This document shows positions 33,522-43,441 of a DNA stretch of 64,000 bases, piece after piece; the stretch's first letter is position 1; every line of letters starts with the position of its first letter. Source of the DNA: Picosynechococcus sp. PCC 7003 (lineage in GTDB: Bacteria > Cyanobacteriota > Cyanobacteriia > Cyanobacteriales > MRBY01); NCBI RefSeq assembly GCF_001693255.1, contig NZ_CP016474.1:2002661-2066660 (forward strand), written 5' to 3'. The notes under the pieces are model-generated. The model did not search any database, was not told where the DNA came from, and was given only the letters and a program-made list of their open reading frames with translations. A program made the position numbers and the translations under genes.

Positions 33522-34505
33522 ATGTTCCCTTCTAGCCGCCCTCGTCGCCTTCGCCAAAGTGAGTCGCTTCGCCGCATGGTGCGGGAAAATACCTTTACGG
33601 CCAATGATTTGATTTATCCTCTCTTTGCAGTACCCGGAGAGGCGATCGCCAATGAAGTAAAGTCGATGCCCGGCGTGTACCAACTATCCATCGACAAAAT
33701 TGTCACCGAGGCCAAGGAAGTTTGGGAACTGGGTATTCCGGCGGTGATTTTGTTTGGCATTCCCCCCGAAAAAGATAACGATGCAACGGGGGCCTGGCAC
33801 GATTGCGGCATTGTCCAGAAGGCAACGACAGCGATCAAAGAAGCGATCCCGGAAATGACCGTGATTAATGACACTTGTCTCTGTGAATATACACCCCACG
33901 GCCACTGCGGCTATCTGCAAACGGGAGACTTGACCGGGCGAGTACTCAATGATCCGACCCTGGAACTGCTCAAAAAAACCGCTGTGTCCCAGGCGAAAGC
34001 TGGGGCGGATATTATTGCGCCTTCGGGAATGATGGATGGCTTTGTCGCCGCGATTCGTGAAGGTTTAGATGAAGCTGGATTCACCGATATCCCGATCATG
34101 GGCTATTCCGCAAAATATGCCTCGGCTTACTATGGCCCCTTCCGGGATGTGGCCGAATCTGCCCCCCAATTTGGCGATCGCCGCACCTACCAGATGGATC
34201 CGGGCAATGGCCGCGAAGCCCTCAAGGAAGTGGAATTGGACATTCTTGAAGGGGTGGATTTCGTCATGGTAAAACCAGCCCTTGCTTATATGGACATCAT
34301 TTGGCGAGTCAAGGAAATGACCAATCTCCCCGTCGCTGCTTATAACGTGTCTGGAGAATATTCCATGGTGAAAGCCGGGGCTTTAAACGGTTGGATTGAT
34401 GAGAAAAAAGTCGTTTTAGAAACCCTGACTAGCTTTAAGCGGGCGGGCGCAGATCTGATCCTCACCTACCACGCGAAAGACGCTGTGCGGTGGTTGGCAG
34501 AATAA
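33522..34505 (+). CDS. hemB: Delta-aminolevulinic acid dehydratase (porphobilinogen synthase)
   Basis: A 327-residue enzyme; ATG 33522 ([12 protein letters not shown]) is preferred to TTG 33513. It joins two 5-aminolevulinate molecules in haem and chlorophyll synthesis. Schiff-base lysines lie in [16 protein letters not shown] and [13 protein letters not shown]. The [14 protein letters not shown] block shows the metal-binding pattern with Cys and His. A terminator follows. Confidence 0.96.
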   Translation: MFPSSRPRRLRQSESLRRMVRENTFTANDLIYPLFAVPGEAIANEVKSMPGVYQLSIDKIVTEAKEVWELGIPAVILFGIPPEKDNDATGAWHDCGIVQKATTAIKEAIPEMTVINDTCLCEYTPHGHCGYLQTGDLTGRVLNDPTLELLKKTAVSQAKAGADIIAPSGMMDGFVAAIREGLDEAGFTDIPIMGYSAKYASAYYGPFRDVAESAPQFGDRRTYQMDPGNGREALKEVELDILEGVDFVMVKPALAYMDIIWRVKEMTNLPVAAYNVSGEYSMVKAGALNGWIDEKKVVLETLTSFKRAGADLILTYHAKDAVRWLAE

Positions 34506-34555
34506 ACAGCATTGTGGCTTGGGGTATATTTCCCCCGAAAGAATAAATAATGAAT

Positions 34556-34588
34556 CATGGGGACACTTTCGAGTTGTCCTCATTTTTT
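34556..34588 (+). terminator. Intrinsic terminator of hemB
   Basis: GGGGACA pairs with TGTCCTC (one G-T) across CTTTCGAGT, followed by ATTTTTTTG. Confidence 0.75.
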
Positions 34589-34647
34589 TGATCAAAAAAA
34601 AGCCCCATACATTGTACGGAGCCAAATTTTTTAGGGAACATTAACAA

Positions 34648-35103
34648 CTATTCCACCTCGAAGCTACCGCCCCAAGGCCCATAGCTCGAAGTCGCAATGC
34701 CGTTGCGTTCTGTGCCGACAAAATCTGTTTGGGAGCCCAGCACTTTGATCGTCACACTGCCGCCGGTGCTTGGTTCTACGAGACCTGCGTGGGCGGCTGC
34801 CGTACAAATGGATGAGCCATCGCTGTAGATATCCGTCCCCCAAATTTTTTCCGTGGGTTGTCCCGCCGGACAAATCACACTTAAGGTCTGCCCTACCTGG
34901 TTCCGCAGACCCAGCATCCCTGGGGTTGTTTCCCAGTCAATGGCCCGGACTTTAGCCGTTTGGGTGCTCGGCTGGTGATGGCTGATCTGGGTACTGGGTT
35001 GGTGGTGGGCTACGGTTGGTGCAGGGTTATGGTGGGCATGGGTGGCAACGGGGGCGATCGCCAAGCCCAAAAACACACAACTGCCAAAGGTCAAATACTT
35101 CAT
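34648..35103 (-). CDS. Secreted LCCL-domain protein with His-rich linker
   Basis: A 151-residue protein from ATG 35103 with a signal peptide (MKYLTFGSCVFLGLAIAPVATHA). A linker contains two HHQPSTQ repeats plus AHHNP, then an LCCL domain: SVICPAG, WGTDIYSDGSSICTAAAHAGLV, GGSVTIKVLGSQTDFVGTERNGI, ending SSYGPWGGSFEV. The Cys pair probably forms a disulfide. It is likely periplasmic or surface-exposed. LCCL function in bacteria is not established; the His-rich linker could bind metal. Confidence 0.8.
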   Translation of the reverse strand: MKYLTFGSCVFLGLAIAPVATHAHHNPAPTVAHHQPSTQISHHQPSTQTAKVRAIDWETTPGMLGLRNQVGQTLSVICPAGQPTEKIWGTDIYSDGSSICTAAAHAGLVEPSTGGSVTIKVLGSQTDFVGTERNGIATSSYGPWGGSFEVE

Positions 35104-35179
35104 CGCAAACAATTACTCTAGAAAACACAGACAAAGATCAGGCTTTGCCGCTAAAAAACAGGACACTTTTCCTAAAAGT

Positions 35180-36352
35180 CTAAGTCCAAGCTTGATCCAC
35201 TGCCATATTTGCTTCAGGGTGAATGTAGGCGGGCTTTTCCTTGCGGGGCAACTGGCCGGACAGAACGAGGTGGGCCATGGTGTCACAAATCACGCGCGTC
35301 GCCATCAGGGATGTAATATCACTAATGTCATAGGGCGGCGAAACCTCGACGATCTCCAAACCGCAGACAGGCGCATTCCGGACGATTTTACCGAGGAGAG
35401 CCAGGGCTTCCCGGGGCAGTAGACCACCTGGTTCTGGCCAACCGGTACCAGGGACAAATCCCGCATCAATACAGTCAATGTCAAAACTGATGTACACGCA
35501 GTCCGTGCCATCTAGGGCGCGTTCCAGGGCAAACTCCGCCGCCGCATCGATGCCCATTTCTGTGATGTCTGTCACTGTAAGGATATTAGTGGCCCGTTCT
35601 CGACAAACCTTGACCCCTTGCCGTGGCACCTGCCAACCGCCAATCCCCAACTGCACCAAATTTTTGGCGGGAGCATTGGCCATGTTGGTGGCGTGGAACC
35701 AAGGACAAGTGTGCATCCGCTCGTCTAGGTCTGTTTCCTGGGTATCCACGTGGCGGTCAAAGTGAATAATGCCTACTTTTTTATCGCCTAAATGCCGACA
35801 AACCCCCCGCACCGTGGGAAAGCCGATGGAGTGATCGCCGCCGAGAATAATCGGGAAGGCACCGGAACTAAAGACGTGGGCAACCCCTTTGGAAATTTGA
35901 TCAAAGGATTTTTCATTATTGGCCGGAATCGTAAAGACATCCCCCACATCACAGAGGGTAATTTGCTCCCGCAGGTCAATGCCCATCTCAAAGTTGTAGG
36001 GGGTATAGAGAGCAGAGATTCGCCGAATCCCCTGGGGGCCAAAGCGGGTGCCGGGGCGATAGGTGGTGCCAGAATCGTGGGGGACGCCAAGGATGGCCAC
36101 GTCATATTCACCGACTTTACGGACATCTTCGAGATAAGGGGCCTTTAGGAAAGTATTGATCCCGGCATAGTGGGGCAGTTCCCCCCGGGAAAAGGTGGGA
36201 ATGCTGCGGTCTTTGATACTGGCGGCGGCTTCGAGGCCGTATTCCAGGCCCCGGTCTACTTCCTGTTGCCAACCGGTGAGGGGAAGATGGGATTCTTTTT
36301 CAAGGGCCGCTTGGGCTTCACTGGGGGGACGAAAATTCGGTTGTTCACTCAT
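35180..36352 (-). CDS. gdmH: Ni-dependent guanidine hydrolase (arginase/agmatinase fold)
   Basis: A 390-residue ureohydrolase, longer than typical agmatinase. Metal ligands lie in GGDHSIG, HFDRHVDTQ and SFDIDCIDAGF. The HFDRHVDTQE variant (Arg where agmatinases have Ala) and the length match the cyanobacterial guanidine hydrolase described as Sll1077/GdmH, which splits guanidine to urea and ammonium. It follows genes for a three-part ABC importer and HypA/HypB-like nickel chaperones, the arrangement known for that enzyme. Older annotation would call it speB. Confidence 0.8.
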   Translation of the reverse strand: MSEQPNFRPPSEAQAALEKESHLPLTGWQQEVDRGLEYGLEAAASIKDRSIPTFSRGELPHYAGINTFLKAPYLEDVRKVGEYDVAILGVPHDSGTTYRPGTRFGPQGIRRISALYTPYNFEMGIDLREQITLCDVGDVFTIPANNEKSFDQISKGVAHVFSSGAFPIILGGDHSIGFPTVRGVCRHLGDKKVGIIHFDRHVDTQETDLDERMHTCPWFHATNMANAPAKNLVQLGIGGWQVPRQGVKVCRERATNILTVTDITEMGIDAAAEFALERALDGTDCVYISFDIDCIDAGFVPGTGWPEPGGLLPREALALLGKIVRNAPVCGLEIVEVSPPYDISDITSLMATRVICDTMAHLVLSGQLPRKEKPAYIHPEANMAVDQAWT

Positions 36353-36449
36353 GGTGATCGGGCCTTTCTTGGGACGAATTTAGTTAACGATAGCAGTAAC
36401 GAGACAAATTCTTGGTTTTTGGGTCAATTACGCAAGATAGCTTTGCATT

Positions 36450-37226
36450 TTATGGGGTCTGTACTGCTTCTAGGGGAGTTTCACGCATTAGTTGCATCAC
36501 ATGGTATTTGTAATCAATAAATTCGGGTGATCGCTTAATTTCATAGCCATGGTGGTGGGAAAAATCCACTTTTAATTCTTCTTTGACACGCCCAGGGTGG
36601 GCCGCCATGACATAAATCCGCTGACCGAGGAAAATAGCTTCTTCGACATCGTGGGTAATCAAGAGAATGCTGGTCTCGGTTTGCTCCCAAATTTCTAGGA
36701 GAAATTGCTGCATATTTTCTTTGGTTAAAACATCCAGGGCACCAAAGGGTTCATCCATTAATAAGATTTTCGGTTGGGAGGCAAGGGCGCGGGCGATCGC
36801 CACCCGTTGTTTCATCCCCCCAGAAAGCTGTTTTGGTAATGCTTCTTGGAAAGGCCCTAAACCGACCACATTGAGATAGTAATAGGCTCGTTCGTAACGC
36901 TCTTTTTTCGGCACCCCCTGCAATTTCAAGCCAAAGGTGACATTATCCAAAACAGAGAGCCAAGGATAGAGGGTATAGCGTTGAAAAACCATCCCCCGGT
37001 CGGCCCCAGGCCCAATGATCTCCCGCTGGTCAACGGTGACTTTGCCGGTACTCTGGGTTTCGAGGCCCGCAATGATCCTCAAGAGGGTGGATTTTCCAGA
37101 ACCCGATGCGCCAACCACACAGACAAATTCGCCCCCTTCTACGTGGAGACTAATATTTTGGAGAGCGGTAATTTTTCCGTGGCGGGTTTGGAAAAATTTA
37201 TGGACTTGATCAACTTCTAAATGCAT
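36450..37226 (-). CDS. ABC transporter ATPase, guanidine-locus importer
   Basis: A 258-residue ATPase of the nitrate/sulfonate/taurine (NrtD/SsuB/TauB) type; ATG 37226 (MHLEVDQVHKFF) is chosen over 37301, which overlaps the permease. Walker A GASGSGKST, signature LSGGMKQR, Walker B ILLMDEPFGALD and the switch His in LLITHDVEEA are intact. With the permease and lipoprotein upstream it makes an importer, by context for guanidine. Confidence 0.85.
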   Translation of the reverse strand: MHLEVDQVHKFFQTRHGKITALQNISLHVEGGEFVCVVGASGSGKSTLLRIIAGLETQSTGKVTVDQREIIGPGADRGMVFQRYTLYPWLSVLDNVTFGLKLQGVPKKERYERAYYYLNVVGLGPFQEALPKQLSGGMKQRVAIARALASQPKILLMDEPFGALDVLTKENMQQFLLEIWEQTETSILLITHDVEEAIFLGQRIYVMAAHPGRVKEELKVDFSHHHGYEIKRSPEFIDYKYHVMQLMRETPLEAVQTP

Positions 37227-37233
37227 GATGTTT

Positions 37234-38064
37234 CTAGTCGAGCGACCAGCGGCAGAGGAATCTTTGGAGCCAAATAAAACAGAGATCAATGAGAAGGCCA
37301 ATTAAGCCAATCACAATTAAGCCAGCGAAAATTTGGTCGGTATTTAAAAATCTTTGGGCAACACTAATGCGCCTGCCTAACCCTTCTGTGGCAGCGACCA
37401 GCTCTGAGACGATGACCAGGTTCCAGGAGGCGGCAATATTCACCCGACCAGCGTCGATGATTTTGGGCAAAATGTAGGGAAAAATCACTTTAATGACGAT
37501 TTGGGGCCGATTCCCCCCCAGAGTGTAGGTGGCCTCAATCAATTCTTTGGGCACAAATTTTACGGCATCCATAATCATCAAGGTATTGAAGAAGAGGGTG
37601 CCGATAAAAATCAATAAAACCTTGGGAATTTCCCCCACGCCAAAATACAAAACCAATAAGGGAATAAAAGCTGGGGCAGGCATATAGCGGACAATGCCGA
37701 TGATCGGCTCACACAATGCACGAATACTGGCAAAGGCCCCCATCAAAATGCCCAAAGGGATGGAAATAATTACCGCGAGACTAAACCCGGTCAGCACCCG
37801 CAAAACACTGTAAATAATGTCTTTTTGCAGATCGCCGCTGGCCCATAAATTGGCGATCGCTTCCCAGACAGCCATGGGAGTGGGTAAAAAGAGCGGTTTA
37901 ACCCATCCCTGACTGGAGATAACCCCCCACAGAATCAGGGGCAAGAGAATCGAGGCAGACATCAACAGCCAACGTAACTTTTGGGGAATCCCAGAGGTAA
38001 TATCCCAAAATAAAGAAGGCTTGAGCATCCGAAAAGACGGTTTGATAACGGGCGCTTTAGTCAT
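37234..38064 (-). CDS. ABC transporter permease, guanidine-locus importer
   Basis: A 276-residue permease from ATG 38064 (an in-frame TTG lies at 38076). About six membrane helices and the binding-protein-dependent transport motif (EATYTLGGNRPQIVIKVIFPYILP) mark the SsuC/TauC/NrtB type. It lies seven bases before the ATPase gene and 67 after the lipoprotein. Confidence 0.85.
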   Translation of the reverse strand: MTKAPVIKPSFRMLKPSLFWDITSGIPQKLRWLLMSASILLPLILWGVISSQGWVKPLFLPTPMAVWEAIANLWASGDLQKDIIYSVLRVLTGFSLAVIISIPLGILMGAFASIRALCEPIIGIVRYMPAPAFIPLLVLYFGVGEIPKVLLIFIGTLFFNTLMIMDAVKFVPKELIEATYTLGGNRPQIVIKVIFPYILPKIIDAGRVNIAASWNLVIVSELVAATEGLGRRISVAQRFLNTDQIFAGLIVIGLIGLLIDLCFIWLQRFLCRWSLD

Positions 38065-38131
38065 GGCGATCGCCAAAATAATGGATTTTAAAAAATCCCC
38101 CCGGTATTAGGAGACCGAGGGTTTCAAAAAG

Positions 38132-39172
38132 CTACTGTTTGTCTGCGTAGGCTTTGACGAAAGAAGGATCAAATAAACCACTGAGATCCGCTGGCGCTGC
38201 AATCAAACCCGCATCCACCAGGAAAGTATTAATTTCCTGGGCGGCATAATTCAGGGAGATCATACTTTCTTCCGTAGACTCAAAAGCCGTTAGATTATCT
38301 TCAAGACTAAAGATCGTCGTTCCCGCATCGTATTCTTGATATTCTTCGACGGAAACGTTGGCCCGTGCCGCCATAATTTCCAGGGCTTCTTCTGGGTTTT
38401 CTTCGATGAAATCCAGCACCGCAAACCAGGTATCTACTAACCCTTGGACGGCTTCAGGATTGTTTTGAATTAACTCACGACTGACCACCAAATGATCAGG
38501 AATCGCCCCCGGAAAATCCGCCGAAGAAATGAGGGTTTTACTGCCTTCCCGTTCCAAGGCTTGGGTCGTAAAAGGCGCAAAGGCTCCCACTGCATCTACC
38601 TGACCCGCTACAAATGCAGCGGCGGCAGCCCCCGTCTCCAAGGGCTTAATAATCACATCATCGGGGCCAAGACCTGCTTCCTGGAGGGCCAGCAGTAACA
38701 AAAAGTGATCGACAGTGCCTTCTTCAATGGCGATGGTTTTTCCCTGCAAATCCTCGATGGTATTAATGCCTTCACTGACGATAATTTGGTCATTCCCCGT
38801 TGAATTATCATTCACCAAAACAATAACTTGTTCAGAACCCGCTGCCACTGAACTAATTGTGTCATTCAGGGTTTGGGTATTGGCGTCTAGCTGTCCCGCC
38901 GCAAAAGCATTAATTGAGTCTAAATAGCCATCAAACCAAGTCAGGTTTACATCAACACCATTCGCTTCAAATAGGCCTTTTTCTGCGGCAATTTGCCAAG
39001 GAAACCAGCCGGGCCACGCACTAAAACCAAGGGTAATTGTTTCTGTTTCCGCTGTTGGGGTTTCTGGTGCTTCACCCGTTGTTGTGGGGGGCGTACTTTG
39101 GCAACCGACGGTTAAGGCAAGACCCGCACAAAATAGTGCCGGTCGGATCAGAAGATTAGGCAGTTTTAGCAT
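38132..39172 (-). CDS. ABC transporter substrate-binding lipoprotein, guanidine locus
   Basis: A 346-residue lipoprotein. ATG 39172 is chosen because it gives a lipoprotein signal MLKLPNLLIRPALFCAGLALTVGCQS with lipobox TVGC. The mature part is of the NMT1/SsuA type: LGFSAWPGWFPWQIAAEKGLF, GQLDANTQT, GKTIAIEEGTVDHF, GAFAPFTTQA. It lies in the HypA/HypB-importer-hydrolase gene row, so guanidine is the likely cargo. Confidence 0.82.
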   Translation of the reverse strand: MLKLPNLLIRPALFCAGLALTVGCQSTPPTTTGEAPETPTAETETITLGFSAWPGWFPWQIAAEKGLFEANGVDVNLTWFDGYLDSINAFAAGQLDANTQTLNDTISSVAAGSEQVIVLVNDNSTGNDQIIVSEGINTIEDLQGKTIAIEEGTVDHFLLLLALQEAGLGPDDVIIKPLETGAAAAAFVAGQVDAVGAFAPFTTQALEREGSKTLISSADFPGAIPDHLVVSRELIQNNPEAVQGLVDTWFAVLDFIEENPEEALEIMAARANVSVEEYQEYDAGTTIFSLEDNLTAFESTEESMISLNYAAQEINTFLVDAGLIAAPADLSGLFDPSFVKAYADKQ

Positions 39173-39254
39173 AGGAAAATGACAAGAATAAACGCAAGGG
39201 ATCAATTCAAAGGCGATCGCACCTTGCCTGTTGTTTATCCTGTTTTCAGACAAA

Positions 39255-39950
39255 TTATGCTGTAACTTTCATTACATCTTCTCGATGACAACTTTTTTTG
39301 ACCCAATCGTACCAAGTTTCTAAACCTTCCCCAGTCTGGGCAGAAACGGGAATAATGCTCGCGTGGGGATTCATTTGTCGGACATTATCAATAATCCGTT
39401 GGACATCAATTTTTAGATAAGGAACCAGGTCAATTTTTGTAACCAATAAACAATCTGCTTCTTGGAACATAACGGGATATTTGAGGGGTTTATCTTCTCC
39501 TTCCGTCACACTAAGGAGGGCAATTTTGGCATGTTCGCCCACTTCAAATTCAGCAGGACAAACGAGATTGCCGACATTTTCCACAAGCAACAAATCAAAA
39601 TTATTGGGGTCATATTCCTGCTCGAGGCGATGGAGTCCCCCGGAAACCATCTTGGCATCCAAATGACAGGAGCGACCGGTATTGATGGGGATCACAGGCA
39701 CGCCGTACTGACGCAGTCGTTCTGCATCGAGTTCTGTGGTCATATCCCCTTCGATGACGGCCATTTTGAGGTCATCTTTCAAGGTAGCTAGGGTTTTTTC
39801 CAGCAAAACAGTTTTGCCAGCACCGGGACTACTCATCACGTTGAGACAAGTGAGACCCCAGGCGTCAAAATGTTCACGGTTGTGATCAGCGAGGTCTTGG
39901 TTGGCATGGAGGAGATTGACTCCCAGGGCAGCGTCAAAGGTCTGGTGCAT
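39255..39950 (-). CDS. hypB: HypB-like nickel-insertion GTPase
   Basis: A 231-residue SIMIBI GTPase. Walker A SSPGAGKT near residue 41, [45 protein letters not shown] (with the Cys near the metal site) and the NKxD-type LLVTKIDL. It delivers nickel together with HypA. No hydrogenase genes are near; the gene lies with the guanidine hydrolase, which needs such chaperones (Sll1079-like). It lacks an N-terminal His-rich stretch. Confidence 0.88.
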   Translation of the reverse strand: MHQTFDAALGVNLLHANQDLADHNREHFDAWGLTCLNVMSSPGAGKTVLLEKTLATLKDDLKMAVIEGDMTTELDAERLRQYGVPVIPINTGRSCHLDAKMVSGGLHRLEQEYDPNNFDLLLVENVGNLVCPAEFEVGEHAKIALLSVTEGEDKPLKYPVMFQEADCLLVTKIDLVPYLKIDVQRIIDNVRQMNPHASIIPVSAQTGEGLETWYDWVKKSCHREDVMKVTA

Positions 39951-39962
39951 GGTGATTGATTC

Positions 39963-40328
39963 CTAGGAATGGAGGATTAAGGGGGCGTATTCAATGCGGT
40001 CGATTTTTAGCTCACGACCGGAGCGGATGTCATCCATAGGCTGGTGACAGTCTGGGCAAGAATATTGCAAACCGATGTTGGGGGCATATTCTTGTTGGCA
40101 AGTGTGGCAGTAGGCGATTAGGGGCGTTTCTTGGATTACCAGGGCAACCCCATCGAGAAACGTACCTTGGGTTTGGGCGGCAAAGGTGAATTCCAAGCTG
40201 ACGGGTTCAACGCAGGTAAACTGTCCCACGATGAGGTGGACTTTTTCGATCTTGACGGGTTCGGGATGGCTGTCCTGCCAATCTTTAATAGTCAAGATGA
40301 GGGCCTTGGTCATGTCCACTTCATGCAT
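39963..40328 (-). CDS. hypA: HypA-like nickel chaperone
   Basis: A 121-residue zinc/nickel protein. ATG 40328 is chosen over 40334 so that the protein begins MHEVDMTKAL, placing the nickel-binding His at position 2 as in all HypA. The zinc site is CHTCQQEYAP ... YSCPDCHQPM (CxxC pairs). It is the first gene of the guanidine locus. I looked for a guanidine-I (ykkC) riboswitch upstream and could not recognise one. Confidence 0.88.
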   Translation of the reverse strand: MHEVDMTKALILTIKDWQDSHPEPVKIEKVHLIVGQFTCVEPVSLEFTFAAQTQGTFLDGVALVIQETPLIAYCHTCQQEYAPNIGLQYSCPDCHQPMDDIRSGRELKIDRIEYAPLILHS

Positions 40329-40429
40329 CGCCACAGGTTCCGGATTGAGGGGCTACTTTCGTCCACGATACAACAGGAATTGGGACGGAAATGTTTAGTT
40401 TATTGTTGACTGGAAGCGTGTTGAAATGC

Positions 40430-40927
40430 TCATGTGGGGTTGTGCAGGATCGCTTTGATGTGGGCGATCGCCTCTGGGATATTTTCGACGACCGAAAATT
40501 GATCAGGGGCAAGTTCCGTAAAAAATGCTTGGGTTGCTGGGGTGGGCTGCCAGAGAATGACGGGTTTACGGTTTTTCAGGGCGAGGGCAATTTCTGAGAC
40601 GGTGCCCAAACCAAGGCCCACCGCCACCACCACATCCGCACTGAGAACATTGACGTTGTTGCGGCCATTCCCTAAATCCGTACAGATAGCAATGTCGATG
40701 CTGTCGGCTAAACCCTGGTGATTCTTTCCCGGCAAAATGCCCACCGTTAACCCCCCAGCTACTTTTGCTCCCTGACTAGCGGCGGCCATCACTCCAGCCG
40801 CCCGGCCCCCGGTGAGCAGCACCCACCCTGCTTCGGCGATCGCCTTTCCCAGGTCGTAAGCAGCCGTTAAATTTTCTGGAGTGGCTCCGGCTCCCGGCCC
40901 CATCACCCCAACGATCAGTTTGCGCAT
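40430..40927 (-). CDS. TIGR00725 / SLOG-fold protein
   Basis: A 165-residue Rossmann-like protein of the LOG/DprA/MoCo-carrier superfamily: VGVMGPGAGAT at the start, WVLLTGGRAAGVMAAASQGA, SADVVVAVGLGLGTVSEIALAL. Proteins of this fold bind nucleotides or cleave cytokinin-type nucleotides; the function of this subgroup is unknown. It starts two bases after the recR stop, so the pair is co-transcribed. Confidence 0.8.
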   Translation of the reverse strand: MRKLIVGVMGPGAGATPENLTAAYDLGKAIAEAGWVLLTGGRAAGVMAAASQGAKVAGGLTVGILPGKNHQGLADSIDIAICTDLGNGRNNVNVLSADVVVAVGLGLGTVSEIALALKNRKPVILWQPTPATQAFFTELAPDQFSVVENIPEAIAHIKAILHNPT

Positions 40928-40929
40928 CC

Positions 40930-41523
40930 CTAATCCAGTTCCCGCCTTCCTTCTAAGGCTCTGGCCAAAGTCACTTCATCGGCATATTCCAAATCGCCCC
41001 CCATGGGCAACCCAAAGGCAATGCGGGTGACTTTCGTAAAGGGTCGCAGCAATTGCGCCAGGTACAAAGTCGTCGTTTCCCCTTCCACGCTGGGGTTGAT
41101 CGCCAAAATCACTTCCTTCGTTTTTTCGGCGCTCACCCGTTGTACCAGGGCTTGGATGGTTAATTGTTCCGGGCCAATGCCATCCATCGGCGAAATTACG
41201 CCCCCCAACACATGGTATTTCCCTCGATATTCGCGGGTTTTTTCCAGGGCGATCACATCCCTTGAATCTGCCACCACGCAAATCACGTCTTGCGCCCGTT
41301 GAGGGTTCCGGCAAATATCACAGATGGACGTGGCCGAGAGATGAAAGCATTTTTGGCAAACGCCCACCTGTTTTTTCGCGTTCAATAGCGCCTGGGCAAA
41401 GGCTTCTACATCCTTTTCGGGGCGTTTGATGACGTATAGGGCAAGGCGTTGGGCGGTTTTCGGGCCGATGCCGGGTAAGCGCTGGAACTGTTCGATCAAG
41501 CGGGCGAGGGGGGGCGTATAAAT
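40930..41523 (-). CDS. recR: Recombination protein RecR, apparent AUU start
   Basis: A 197-residue RecR. Helix-hairpin-helix [15 protein letters not shown]4 zinc finger [22 protein letters not shown] block [14 protein letters not shown] and the end [18 protein letters not shown] are complete. The usual N-terminus [12 protein letters not shown] is present in frame, but the Met codon is ATT (41521-41523), with GGAGGA eight bases before it. The first standard start would be TTG 41499, which removes eight family-conserved residues. RecR works with RecFO to load RecA at gaps. Confidence 0.88.
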   Translation of the reverse strand: MYTPPLARLIEQFQRLPGIGPKTAQRLALYVIKRPEKDVEAFAQALLNAKKQVGVCQKCFHLSATSICDICRNPQRAQDVICVVADSRDVIALEKTREYRGKYHVLGGVISPMDGIGPEQLTIQALVQRVSAEKTKEVILAINPSVEGETTTLYLAQLLRPFTKVTRIAFGLPMGGDLEYADEVTLARALEGRRELD

Positions 41524-41588
41524 GGCGGGTTCCTCCAGGGACGGTAAAATTCTCCGAACCTTAATTCTAAAAGGCGATCGCCTCAGCC

Positions 41589-43319
41589 TTAATAGTGGGT
41601 GCCCGATTTTCGGTGGTGGATTGCGGTCATGCCGTTGTTTTGTAGCACTTGCCCCTTATCGGTGGTGGCATAGATGACCCAGTGATCGCCGCACTCCATC
41701 CGGTTGGCGACGGTACATTCGAGATAGGCCAGGGCATCGGTGAGGATCTGACAGCCATTGTCCGCCGTTTCCGTTGCCACCCCAGCAAAGCGATCTTCCC
41801 CAGGGGTAAAGGGTTTGAGGAAATGTTTCATCAACCCTAAATGGTTCCCTTCCTGGAGGACATTGATCACAAAATTCGTGCCCTTATGGAGGAGAGATTC
41901 GATCGCCCGCTCCTTGGCCACAGCGACGGTAAAGCCAGGGGGCGCAAAGGTCGCTTGGGAAACCCAAGAAGCCAACATCGCCCCAGAAAGGTTGTCCTGT
42001 TGGGTCGTGACAATACAGAGGGAGCCCACGAGTCGGCCTAGGGCCTGTTCCAAATTGTCTGATTGGGACGTGGAAGCGACGTTTTGTTTCGGTTGGCGTC
42101 GTTTCGCTGCTTTTTTAATCGCCTGGGCAAAATCTGTCCCGGTTTCTTCGCAGGTTTTCAGGGTGATTTCGGTGGGTTTAAATTTGACGCGGATCGGTTC
42201 AAAGCCCATCTGGTAGCCCGCATCTTTAAATTTGCCTTCGAGGAGATCGATTGCTTCACCACTCCAACCGAAGGAACCGAAGACTCCAGCAAGTTTATTC
42301 TTATCGGCATTGTTGAGGACGATTCCCAAAGCCGTCTGGATCTGGGTCGGAGCATGGCCGCCGAGGGTCGGGGAACCCATAATAAAACCACTGCACCGGG
42401 AAATAGCCCCCTTAATTTCCTCCGGGTCAGCATGTTCAGCGTTGAAGGTTTCGACCATCACACCCGCTTTGGAAATGCCGTGGGCGATCGCCTGGGCGAC
42501 AGTGGCAGTATTGCCGTAGGCGGAGGCATAGATTAGAGCAACAGACAGATCATTTTTTTGTTTTTCGACCCAAGCGCGATAGTTATTAAACAGTTCCTGA
42601 CGACTGTAGCGGATTAAGGGGCCGTGACCAGGAGCATAAATTTTGGCGGGAACTGCTTCGATTTTGCCTAGCCCAGCTAGGGTTTGGCGGATGGAACTAG
42701 CCATCACACAATCGAAATAGTAGCGGCGGTCTTCATCGTAAAATTGCCAGCCTTCGTCAAAAACTTGGTTACCACAAACGTGGGCGCCAAAAAATTTGTC
42801 CGTAAACAGAATTTCTTCTTGGGGATCGTAGGTGCAGAGGTGACCGGGAAAACGGGGAGTCGGCGTCGGGATAAATTCTAAACTGTGACCCTTGCCCAAA
42901 TCGAGGGTGTCGCCACTTTTAACGACCTGCACCTTGGGGGTTTCCTCCTTGAGTAAATCCTTGAGGGCGATCGCCGCTGGGTTAGAACAAACCAACGTGG
43001 CTTGGGGCGCAAGTTTGAGCAGTTCCTTGAGGGTAAAGCAGCGGTTGGGGTTGGTGTGGCCGAGGATAATGTAGTCTAGTTGACTCAGATCCGTGCGGTT
43101 TTGGATTTCTGCTAAAAACAGCTCAGAAAAAGATTCCCCAGGGGGATCGAGGAGGGCCGTTTTTTCCCCAGTAATTAGATAACTATTGGCCGTTGTCCCT
43201 TTTTGTAGGCCGTACTCAATCTCGAATTTGAGGCGATCCCAGGTGCGCGATCGCAGCAGCAAAACGTCATCACTCACCAAGTAGGGTTGGATATCTCTGG
43301 GGGGTGTTGCAACGGCCAT
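41589..43319 (-). CDS. flv1: Diflavin flavodiiron protein, Flv1-like
   Basis: A 576-residue class C flavodiiron protein; ATG 43319 ([15 protein letters not shown]) fits the family length. Order: beta-lactamase-like diiron domain ([36 protein letters not shown]), flavodoxin ([17 protein letters not shown]) at about 265-405, then a flavin reductase-like domain. The first ligand block reads HTNPNRC where the canonical form is HxExDH, as reported for Flv1/Flv2 rather than Flv3/Flv4. Flv1 with Flv3 reduces oxygen with electrons from photosystem I. The assignment to Flv1 is moderate. Confidence 0.8.
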   Translation of the reverse strand: MAVATPPRDIQPYLVSDDVLLLRSRTWDRLKFEIEYGLQKGTTANSYLITGEKTALLDPPGESFSELFLAEIQNRTDLSQLDYIILGHTNPNRCFTLKELLKLAPQATLVCSNPAAIALKDLLKEETPKVQVVKSGDTLDLGKGHSLEFIPTPTPRFPGHLCTYDPQEEILFTDKFFGAHVCGNQVFDEGWQFYDEDRRYYFDCVMASSIRQTLAGLGKIEAVPAKIYAPGHGPLIRYSRQELFNNYRAWVEKQKNDLSVALIYASAYGNTATVAQAIAHGISKAGVMVETFNAEHADPEEIKGAISRCSGFIMGSPTLGGHAPTQIQTALGIVLNNADKNKLAGVFGSFGWSGEAIDLLEGKFKDAGYQMGFEPIRVKFKPTEITLKTCEETGTDFAQAIKKAAKRRQPKQNVASTSQSDNLEQALGRLVGSLCIVTTQQDNLSGAMLASWVSQATFAPPGFTVAVAKERAIESLLHKGTNFVINVLQEGNHLGLMKHFLKPFTPGEDRFAGVATETADNGCQILTDALAYLECTVANRMECGDHWVIYATTDKGQVLQNNGMTAIHHRKSGTHY

Positions 43320-43441
43320 AAAATTTTGGGGATCAAAATGTGCTTCAAATCCCAGTATCGCAAACTTCGGCGGGCGATCGCCATTCGGAGACAATGCGTA
43401 AAATTTATCGTCCCAATTGGCAAAATCAATCCCCCGATCCC

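Noticed and set aside
35180-36352. Plain agmatinase (speB)
   Set aside because: Length, the HFDRHVDTQ variant and the Hyp/ABC neighbours fit guanidine hydrolase better, though biochemistry is not shown here.
40329-40430. Guanidine-I riboswitch before hypA
   Set aside because: The conserved ykkC words were not recognised by eye; a covariance-model search would be needed.
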